10,672 bases of DNA from Anaerozeibacter quisquiliarum. GTDB taxonomy: Bacteria; Bacillota; Clostridia; Christensenellales; Aristaeellaceae. A program made the translations under genes and the position numbers. This document shows, piece by piece, positions 5,389-10,672 of this stretch; position 1 is the first letter of the stretch; every line of letters begins with the position of its first letter. Below the pieces are notes generated by a model. That model was not told the origin of the DNA, did not search any database, and saw only the letters and a program-made list of their open reading frames with translations. The DNA is taken from NCBI GenBank assembly GCA_051162045.1, contig JBISDI010000065.1. One strand, 5' to 3'.

Positions 5389-5946
5389 ATGTACCAGGTT
5401 GGAGATTATGTATATTATGGGGGCGACGGCGTTTGCCGAATCAACAAGATCGCAAAGCGCAAGTCGATTGGCGATGCAGAAGGTCGATTGTATTACACGA
5501 TAAAGCCTCTGTGTGATACCTATGTAATCCATGCACCCGTCAATGGGGCGAAAGTCTTTATCCGCAACATCATCTCAAGGGAAGAAGCAGAGCGGCTTAT
5601 TGATTTGATCCCCTCCCTGCAGGTGGAGACGTGCCATAACAAAGCGACCAATCAGCTTAGGTTGTACTATGAGGCCATGCTGAACACGCACAATTGCGTG
5701 GACTTAATCAAGCTAATCAAATCGATCCGTGCGAAAGGCAAGATGGCTGAGCGAAAGAACCGCAAACTAGGTGCCGTGGACGCTAAATATATGGTGCTCG
5801 CCGAGGACCTGCTATTCAGTGAGCTATCCGTTGCGCTCGACATGCCTATGGATAAGGTTCCCGCCTATATTGAGTCCAGACTTAATGCCACGGAAGAGCA
5901 GAAGCCGAATAACGACATCTGCCCTAAGGCGGATGATCCGCAATAG
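5389..5946 (+). CDS. CarD/CdnL-family RNA-polymerase-interacting regulator
   Basis: This 185-residue protein has the CarD_CdnL_TRCF architecture. An N-terminal Tudor-like RNA-polymerase-interacting domain (about 1-62) opens with MYQVGDYVYYGGDGVCRINKI, followed by beta strands (LYYTIKPL, TYVIHAPV, KVFIRNII). A helical C-terminal DNA-contacting domain (about 65-168) ends in the typical KYMVLAEDLLFSELSVALDM and an acidic, probably disordered tail. Known CarD proteins bind the RNA polymerase beta subunit and stabilise open complexes. I cannot tell whether this is the genome's main CarD or a specialised paralogue. The ATG has AAGGTGG five bases upstream. Base composition is more AT-rich than the flanking genes, as for the ferritin-like gene. 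It appears monocistronic: the next 450 bases hold no gene. Confidence 0.88.
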   Translation: MYQVGDYVYYGGDGVCRINKIAKRKSIGDAEGRLYYTIKPLCDTYVIHAPVNGAKVFIRNIISREEAERLIDLIPSLQVETCHNKATNQLRLYYEAMLNTHNCVDLIKLIKSIRAKGKMAERKNRKLGAVDAKYMVLAEDLLFSELSVALDMPMDKVPAYIESRLNATEEQKPNNDICPKADDPQ

Positions 5947-6404
5947 AAAGCCTAACCCTTGTTGCGCCTGTTCAGTGCGATGGTATGCACGGCTATTCGC
6001 CACCGGCAAAGAAGAAAGCGCGTGGAAAGTAATTTTCGCAATTCCTTGCCTGGCCGTCGTGTCGGGGGATCTGTGTTTGCTCGGCAAGCTTGACGATCAA
6101 TAGAGCAAATCCGGGAACAACAAATCGGTCTGGCCGGGCACCGCAGACCAATTGGAGAGATCTCGACACGACCAACGAACGGACGAGACCGTCGCCGATG
6201 TCGTTTCCTCCATCAGCGAACGGCCTCGCAAATGCCCGGGCGCGCGCTCTCTCGCTTCTCTCGTTAGCTTTTGCATTTCTTGACAATCTGCCTTTGCCCT
6301 TGCGAATCCCCATGACGCTCACGCGGGGAGGGGCCGTTTCGCCCGCTCATTCCCGCAAAACGCCTGACGTACGCTTTGCGCCTGCGCATTTCGCAGAAAC
6401 GATC
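5947..6404. other. Gene-free stretch after the CarD-like gene
   Basis: Open frames exist on both strands but lack ribosome binding sites and read as low-complexity Arg/Ala/Ser sequence. I see no strong hairpin with a T-run directly after the CarD-like stop, no tRNA and no convincing promoter; a TTGACA at about 6280 lacks a matching -10. The right end merges into the decayed palindromic element at 6405. Confidence 0.4.
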
Positions 6405-6454
6405 GGACGAAAAATCATCTCGCCGGCCGCCGCCCGAATCAATCGGCGCTTACC
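6405..6454. repeat. Decayed relative of the 80-bp palindromic element
   Basis: These 50 bases align with the right part of 1249-1328: GGACGAAAAATCATCTCG against GGAACGAAAATTATCTCG, then a GC-rich block, then AATCAATCGGCGCTTACC against TTAATCAGCGTCTGCCC. It abuts the second large element through the junction TTACC-CA-GGTAA. A left terminus is not recognisable. Confidence 0.45.
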
Positions 6455-6455
6455 C

Positions 6456-6618
6456 AGGTAACCGCTGATCAAATCCCACGCGCGGTGGCGGTTGCATTTT
6501 CGCCAGCTCGGGCCCGCAGAATCCTCGACGTAGCGCTGCTACGCCTTCGGATTTTGCAAGCCCAATCCGGCAAAAATTCCCCTCGCCATCGCACGCGTGC
6601 TTTAATCAGCGCTTACCT
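6456..6618. repeat. 163-bp palindromic repeat element, copy 2
   Basis: Same length, orientation, termini and central hairpin (CGTAGC-GCT-GCTACG, 6529-6543) as the copy at 1085-1247, with roughly 25 substitutions and no net length change. The centre stays palindromic although its middle base differs, consistent with selection or templating on the hairpin. Its right end overlaps the murA stop codon, which reads CTA on the plus strand at 6617-6619. The flanking dinucleotide is TA on the murA side and CA on the side of the smaller element. Confidence 0.85.
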
Positions 6619-7870
6619 AGGGCTCGATCCTCACCTGCGCGCCCAGGGCCCGGAGCTTACGGTCGATCCCCTCATAACCGCGCAGGATGTAGTTGAGGCC
6701 GAATATCTCGGTTTCACCCTCGGCCATCAGCGCGGCCACGATCAGCGCCGCGCCCGCGCGCAGGTCGGTGGCGGTGACCGGCGCGCCGACCAGCTGGGCC
6801 ACACCATCGACCGACGCGACGCGCCCGGATACCATAATGCTCGCGCCCATGCGTCTTAGTTCCTCCACGTAGCGGAACCGCGACTCGAAGATGGTCTCCG
6901 TGATCGTGGACGCGCCGCCCGCGGTCGATAAAAGCGCCGCCATCGGCTGCTGCAGGTCGGTGGGGAAGCCGGGATAGACCTGCGTCTTGACGTTGACCGC
7001 GCGCAGGTTGCCGTCGGCCCGGATGTGGATGCGGTCGTCGTCCTCGCCCACGTACACGCCCATCTCGAGCAGTTTGGCCGACAGCGCCTCCATGTGCGTC
7101 GGAATTGCACCGCAGATGGTCACGTCGCCGCGCGTCGCCGCCGCCGCAATCATCAGCGTGCCGGTTTCGATCTGGTCGGGGATCGCCATGTAGGTGGAGC
7201 CGTGCAGCGGCCGCCCGCCCATCACGCGGATGATGTCGGTGCCCGCGCCCTTGATGCGCGCGCCCATCGAGTTCAAAAAGTTGGCCAGATCGACGATGTG
7301 CGGCTCCTTCGCACCGTTGTAGATCACCGTGTTGCCGCGCGCGCTGACCGCGGTCAGCATGGTGTTGATCGTCGCGCCCACGCTCGGCATGTCGAGGTAG
7401 ACCTCCGCGCCCATCAGACCCAATGTGCTCACCATCAAGGTGTTGTCCTCGAGCTTTACGTCCGCGCCCAGCGCCGTCATGCCCTTGATCGTCTGGTCGA
7501 TCGGGCGCGCGCCGATGTCGCAGCCGCCCGGCATCGGCACCTCGGCGCAGCCGAACAGCCCCAGCAGCACCGGGGCCAGGTAGTAGGACGCGCGCATCTT
7601 GCATGCCAGATCACGTGGCGGGCTGTACTTGTCGACCGTCGTCGGATCGACGCGCAGCGTGCCGTCTGTAAACTCCACGCCCGCGCCCAGCCACCTGAGC
7701 ATTTCGATGAGCACGTGCACATCCTCGATGTCGGGCATGTTTTCGATGGTGCACGGCGAATGCGCGAGCAGCGCCGCCGGGATCAGTGCGACCGCGGCGT
7801 TTTTGCCGCCGCTGACCGTCACCTCGCCCGCGAGGCGCACCCCCCCTTGAATCAAGAGCCTTTCACACAT
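6617..7870 (-). CDS. murA: UDP-N-acetylglucosamine 1-carboxyvinyltransferase
   Basis: MurA transfers enolpyruvate from PEP to UDP-GlcNAc, the first committed cytoplasmic step of peptidoglycan synthesis. The 417-residue length is normal and catalytic residues align almost without gaps to E. coli MurA: Lys23 in SGGKNAAV, Arg93 in KMRAS, Cys117 in PGGCDIGARP, Arg122, Asp305 in FPTDLQQP and Arg397 in ILRGYE. The active-site cysteine is present, so the Cys-to-Asp form that gives intrinsic fosfomycin resistance is ruled out. I chose ATG 7870 (MCERLLIQGG) because MurA proteins start this way. No good Shine-Dalgarno sequence precedes it; an upstream GTG at 7900 overlaps a GAGGGG run and adds a non-family extension. 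The stop TAG lies at the edge of the palindromic element. Clostridia often carry two murA genes; which paralogue this is cannot be told. Confidence 0.95.
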   Translation of the reverse strand: MCERLLIQGGVRLAGEVTVSGGKNAAVALIPAALLAHSPCTIENMPDIEDVHVLIEMLRWLGAGVEFTDGTLRVDPTTVDKYSPPRDLACKMRASYYLAPVLLGLFGCAEVPMPGGCDIGARPIDQTIKGMTALGADVKLEDNTLMVSTLGLMGAEVYLDMPSVGATINTMLTAVSARGNTVIYNGAKEPHIVDLANFLNSMGARIKGAGTDIIRVMGGRPLHGSTYMAIPDQIETGTLMIAAAATRGDVTICGAIPTHMEALSAKLLEMGVYVGEDDDRIHIRADGNLRAVNVKTQVYPGFPTDLQQPMAALLSTAGGASTITETIFESRFRYVEELRRMGASIMVSGRVASVDGVAQLVGAPVTATDLRAGAALIVAALMAEGETEIFGLNYILRGYEGIDRKLRALGAQVRIEP

Positions 7871-7882
7871 ATCATATCGAAC

Positions 7883-7897
7883 GCCGGCTGAGCCGGC
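7883..7897 (-). promoter_or_regulatory. Hairpin in the murA leader
   Basis: GCCGGC and GCCGGC arms around a 3-base centre form a short, stable stem 12 bases before the chosen murA ATG, with GAGGGG just upstream of it. It could mask or present the translation start. The biological role is a guess. Confidence 0.35.
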
Positions 7898-7994
7898 CAC
7901 CCCTCGGATAAATCATACCATTGGCATCGGCGCGAACCCATACCAATCGAGCATAGGAACGCGTTCATCAGGCGTCCGCGCTTCAATTCTATGT

Positions 7995-8023
7995 ATTATA
8001 GCCCATTTTACCCGTGCAATCAA
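7995..8023 (-). promoter_or_regulatory. Sigma-A promoter of murA
   Basis: On the minus strand, TTGATT (8023-8018), a 17-base spacer and a perfect TATAAT (8000-7995). Transcription would start near 7988, leaving a leader of about 118 bases before the murA ATG. Confidence 0.8.
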
Positions 8024-8251
8024 GTTAAGTCAAATCAGCGGACGGAAGCACAGTATACGGGCGTCGAACGGGTCGTCAACAGGCGATCGGACAGAAAGCT
8101 AAGCGGCGAGCGCCGGGGCGCGATTGACCCGTCAACGAATTCCCCATGTTTTGGTTGAAGCAGCCCACTTCTGATCCATCGACAAAACGGGTGGTTCTCC
8201 GCGTCTTGGCCGGCAACCAGCTGGCGCGGGGGAACCGCCTTACCTTATACC
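8024..8251. other. Intergenic region between murA promoter and the CDF gene end
   Basis: No gene is supported here. The stretch includes a short dyad, TTGAC-CC-GTCAA (8124-8135). No T-tailed hairpin follows the CDF gene stop (minus strand, 8252), so read-through from the asnA-CDF unit toward murA is possible. Confidence 0.4.
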
Positions 8252-9424
8252 TCAGCACCGATAATCGTCGTCGATCTGCATCACCGCCCGATACCGTCCG
8301 TCGATCTCGCGCAGCCGTTCGCCGATTTCCTTGACGGCGCGTGTGCGCTCTTCAATCTTCATGTCACAGGGCACGGCCAAATCGAAGATCAGGTTGACGC
8401 GGTTTTCGCCGTCGGTCATGCGGAAGTCGTGGAAGGAGAACGTGGGGTTGACCATGGCGAGCACGGCGCGCACCTGCTCGCGCAGCCCATCGATCCGCTC
8501 GTCGTCCACCACGATCGGGTCCATGTGGATCACCGTGGGCACGCCGAGCGTGCGGAAGATGCGCTGCTCGGCGTCGTCGATGGCCTCGTGGATGCGCAAA
8601 ATGTCGCCGTCGGCGCGCACCTCGGCGTGCACCGAGGCCATCGCGCGGCCCGGGCCGTAGTCGTGCACGATCAGGTCGTGCACGCCGATCACGCCCTCGC
8701 TCGAAAGCACCATTTGCTCGATTTCGCGCATAAGCTCGGGGTCGGCCTGGCCGCCCAGCAGCAGGCCCACCGTGTCGCGCGCGGTGTCGTAGCCGTTGTA
8801 CAGGATCAAAAGCGACACCATGAGGCCGGCGACCGCGTCGATCGGCCAGGTCACCCACCGCGAGGCAACGGTCGCCGCCACCACCGCGCCGGTCACGAAT
8901 ACGTCGTTCAGGCTGTCCTTGGCGGTCGCCCTCATCACCTGCGAGTTGATAAGCGCGCCCAGCTTCTTATTATAATGGAACATCCACAGCTTGATCCCGA
9001 TCGACAGCGTCAGCAGCACCATCGGAATCGGCTCGAACGAAAGCGGCTCGGGGTTGAAAAATTTTTCGACCGACCCCTTGAGCAGCTCGAAACCCACGAG
9101 CAGGATCAGGAACGACACCACCAGCGCCGCAATGTACTCGATCCGACCGTGCCCGAACGGATGGTCGCGGTCGGGGTGCTTGCTCGCCAAGCGCGCGCCG
9201 ATCACGCCGATCAGCGACGAGCCCATGTCGGAGATGTTGTTGAACGCATCCGAAGTGATCGCGATCGAACCCGTCATCAGGCCGATCGGCAGCTTGAGCG
9301 CAAACAGCAAAAGATTGAGCGCGATGCCCAGCCCTCCCGCCAGTACGCCGTAGGCGGTGCGCGTGGCCTTGTCATGCACGGCCTCGGGGTTTGACACGCA
9401 TTTGCGGATTAAGAAGCGGAGCAT
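8252..9424 (-). CDS. Cation diffusion facilitator (CDF) metal efflux protein with extended C-terminus
   Basis: This 390-residue inner-membrane antiporter probably exports a divalent cation (Zn, Mn, Fe or Co) in exchange for protons. Six membrane helices occupy about residues 25-225. CDF metal-site motifs are visible: SDAFNNISD in helix 2 (Asp59, Asn62/63, Asp66), HPFGHGRIEY after it (His88, His92), and KDSLNDV in helix 5 (Asp170, Asp174). The cytoplasmic ZT_dimer-like domain spans about 225-305, and a second ferredoxin-like segment of about 85 residues follows, making it longer than the usual 290-300. The Asn-rich helix-2 site argues against a simple zinc-specific His/Asp site, but specificity cannot be read with certainty. 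AAAGGA lies seven to eight bases before the ATG. The gene begins 24 bases after asnA ends and is probably in its operon. Confidence 0.9.
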   Translation of the reverse strand: MLRFLIRKCVSNPEAVHDKATRTAYGVLAGGLGIALNLLLFALKLPIGLMTGSIAITSDAFNNISDMGSSLIGVIGARLASKHPDRDHPFGHGRIEYIAALVVSFLILLVGFELLKGSVEKFFNPEPLSFEPIPMVLLTLSIGIKLWMFHYNKKLGALINSQVMRATAKDSLNDVFVTGAVVAATVASRWVTWPIDAVAGLMVSLLILYNGYDTARDTVGLLLGGQADPELMREIEQMVLSSEGVIGVHDLIVHDYGPGRAMASVHAEVRADGDILRIHEAIDDAEQRIFRTLGVPTVIHMDPIVVDDERIDGLREQVRAVLAMVNPTFSFHDFRMTDGENRVNLIFDLAVPCDMKIEERTRAVKEIGERLREIDGRYRAVMQIDDDYRC

Positions 9425-9448
9425 GAGGCAATCCTTTCTTGTCGCGTA

Positions 9449-10459
9449 TTACAACAGCGGCACGCCCTGTTCTTTGAACTCGCAGACCAGCCCTTCCGGC
9501 CACACCGAGCACTGCACCTCGCCGATGTGGGCCTTGCGCAGCAGCAGCATGCACAGCCGAGACTGGCCGATGCCGCCGCCCATGGTCAGCGGCAGCTGGT
9601 CGCGCATCACCGCCTGGTGGAAATTGAGCTCCAGCCGGTTCATGGCGTTTGCCGCGCTCAACTGCGCGAACATCGAGGCCGCGTCCACGCGCACACCCAT
9701 CGAGGAGATTTCGAGCGCGCAGTCCAATTCCGGATGGTAATAGATCAAATCGCCGTTGATCGCCCAGTCGTCGTAGTCGGGCGCTCGGTCGCCGTGAGGG
9801 CAGCCGTCAGCCAGCGGCCAGCCGATGCCGATCACGAAAATCGCGCGGTGCACACGCACATACTCGGCCTCGCGCTGCTCGGGCGAGAGGTTGGGGTACA
9901 GTGCCTGCAATTCGGCGCTGGTTATAAAGGCAAGCTCCGCTGGCAGCCGCGGCGACAGCTGCGGGTAACGGCTGTGCAGCACCGTCTCGGCCTCAAGCAC
10001 CGCCGCGTGGATGCGCCGCGCGGCGTCGATCAAGGTATCCTGCGTGCGCTGATCGCGCGCAAGCACTTTCTCCCAGTCCCACTGGTCGACGTAGACCGAG
10101 TGCAGGTTGTCGGTCAGCTCGTCGCGCCGGATGGCGTTCATGTCGGTGTACAGCCCCGCGCCCACCGGGTATCCGTAGCGGCCCAGCGCGTCGCGCTTCC
10201 ACTTGGCCAGCGACTGCACCACCTGCACCTCGTCGTCCGGCCGGTCGCGCAGGTCGAAACACACCTTGCGCTCGACGCCACTCAAGTCGTCGTTGAGGCC
10301 GGTCTGTCGGCGCACGAACAACGGCGCCGACACGCGCGTCAAATTGAGCGCCGCACCGATTTGTTGTTGAAAGCAATCCTTGAGCGTCTTGATCGCCTGC
10401 TGCGTGGTGCGCAAATCGAGCGCGGGTCGATATCCCTCGGGGCAAATGTGCCGGCTCAT
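9449..10459 (-). CDS. asnA: Aspartate--ammonia ligase (asparagine synthetase A)
   Basis: AsnA makes asparagine from aspartate and ammonia with ATP to AMP, in the cytoplasm. The 336-residue protein has the class II aminoacyl-tRNA-synthetase-like fold of the family, close to the 330 residues of E. coli AsnA. Family motifs are clear: GLNDDLSGVERKV (54-66), SLAKWKRDALGRYG (83-96), SVYVDQWDWEKV (121-132) and the motif-3 GGGIGQSR with Arg301. The ATG has a strong AAGGAGGGG about four bases upstream, and a consensus promoter lies at 10498-10527. The predicted leader is only about 30 bases, so T-box control, common for asparagine genes in Firmicutes, is not present. It heads a probable two-gene unit with the CDF transporter; the pairing has no evident metabolic logic. 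Confidence 0.96.
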   Translation of the reverse strand: MSRHICPEGYRPALDLRTTQQAIKTLKDCFQQQIGAALNLTRVSAPLFVRRQTGLNDDLSGVERKVCFDLRDRPDDEVQVVQSLAKWKRDALGRYGYPVGAGLYTDMNAIRRDELTDNLHSVYVDQWDWEKVLARDQRTQDTLIDAARRIHAAVLEAETVLHSRYPQLSPRLPAELAFITSAELQALYPNLSPEQREAEYVRVHRAIFVIGIGWPLADGCPHGDRAPDYDDWAINGDLIYYHPELDCALEISSMGVRVDAASMFAQLSAANAMNRLELNFHQAVMRDQLPLTMGGGIGQSRLCMLLLRKAHIGEVQCSVWPEGLVCEFKEQGVPLL

Positions 10460-10497
10460 GGGGGCCCCTCCTTTATATATATGGAAAGAATGCCCCG

Positions 10498-10527
10498 ATT
10501 ATAGCACTGCTTGAAAGCGCGCGTCAA
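10498..10527 (-). promoter_or_regulatory. Sigma-A promoter of asnA-CDF
   Basis: On the minus strand, TTGACG (10527-10522), an 18-base spacer and a perfect TATAAT (10503-10498). Predicted start near 10491, giving a leader of about 30 bases. Confidence 0.8.
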
Positions 10528-10537
10528 GCGGAAGCGG

Positions 10538-10553
10538 TCGCGGCGAGCCGCGA
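10538..10553. promoter_or_regulatory. Dyad between divergent promoters
   Basis: TCGCGGC-GA-GCCGCGA has 7-base perfect arms. It lies 11 bases upstream of the asnA -35 and 42 bases upstream of the outward -35. It may be a shared operator or a simple GC-rich hairpin. Confidence 0.35.
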
Positions 10554-10595
10554 TTGTTAAGGAAAAAAGAATTTCAAAAAACTCGAGAAAAGGGC

Positions 10596-10624
10596 TTGAC
10601 ACGGGGCACACAGTTTGATATAAT
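10596..10624 (+). promoter_or_regulatory. Consensus sigma-A promoter firing out of the window
   Basis: TTGACA (10596-10601), exactly 17 bases, TATAAT (10619-10624): both hexamers are perfect. An A-rich tract (10562-10590) upstream resembles an UP element. Transcription would start near 10631. The remaining bases show no start codon with a ribosome binding site, so the transcript's product lies beyond 10672; a stable RNA or a highly expressed gene would fit. Confidence 0.85.
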
Positions 10625-10672
10625 TCCTTCTGTTGCCGCGCGAAACCTGAGGCGCAACGCCCGGTGGAAAAC

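Noticed and set aside
7871..7900. GTG 7900 start for murA
   Set aside because: The only ribosome-binding-like run overlaps the GTG itself, and the extra ten residues are not part of the MurA family.
10460..10497. T-box riboswitch controlling asnA
   Set aside because: The promoter at 10498-10527 leaves only about 30 leader bases, too short for a T-box.
1..10672. CRISPR array, tRNA or rRNA genes, insertion sequence or phage genes
   Set aside because: I saw no regularly spaced direct repeats, no cloverleaf with anticodon loop, no rRNA signature and no transposase, integrase or capsid-like protein.

Overview
The window looks like the chromosome of a GC-rich, anaerobic, motile member of the Firmicutes (class Clostridia). 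The evidence is a reverse-type rubrerythrin, Firmicutes-style Shine-Dalgarno sequences (AGGAGG-like), sigma-A and sigma-D type promoters, a clostridial CarD-like regulator, AsnA and a flagellar motAB pair. Genus cannot be fixed from the sequence alone; a gut Clostridia lineage is an inference. Nothing marks the window as phage, plasmid or defence island.

Layout. Left end, plus strand: a stand-alone TfoX C-terminal-domain protein (21-293), an XRE regulator with a DUF5680-like C-terminal domain (415-1086), then a 163-bp palindromic element (1085-1247) abutted by a second small palindrome (1249-1328), then reverse rubrerythrin (1421-1957). Convergent to this on the minus strand is motA-motB (3709 to 1975), with a good sigma-D type promoter at 3754-3780 and a TTG start for motA. 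After a 400-bp gene-free stretch with strong hairpins comes a minus-strand tandem-repeat ferritin-like protein (4191-4640) with its own promoter. A long non-coding stretch (4758-5305) holds a perfect 19-bp dyad and GC-rich inverted repeats. It leads to a possible 19-residue leader peptide and a CarD-family regulator (5389-5946). This middle part (about 4190-5950) is visibly less GC-rich than its flanks. A further gene-free stretch ends in a second copy of the palindromic element (6456-6618), which abuts murA on the minus strand (7870 to 6617) with a near-ideal sigma-A promoter. The right end is an asnA-CDF transporter pair on the minus strand (10459 to 8252), whose promoter is back to back with a consensus promoter firing out of the window at 10596-10624.

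How the parts relate. Two di-iron ferritin-fold proteins fit peroxide and oxygen defence in an anaerobe. MotA and MotB form the flagellar stator and their promoter ties them to the motility regulon. MurA is housekeeping peptidoglycan synthesis, AsnA makes asparagine, and the CDF protein exports a divalent metal.

The most unusual signal is the pair of equal-length (163 bp) near-palindromic elements, about 85% identical by eye. Each begins exactly in the TAG stop codon of the gene next to it (the XRE regulator and murA), with flanking dinucleotides that suggest insertion at TA. They look like a non-autonomous, MITE- or ERIC-like family that forms gene 3' ends.
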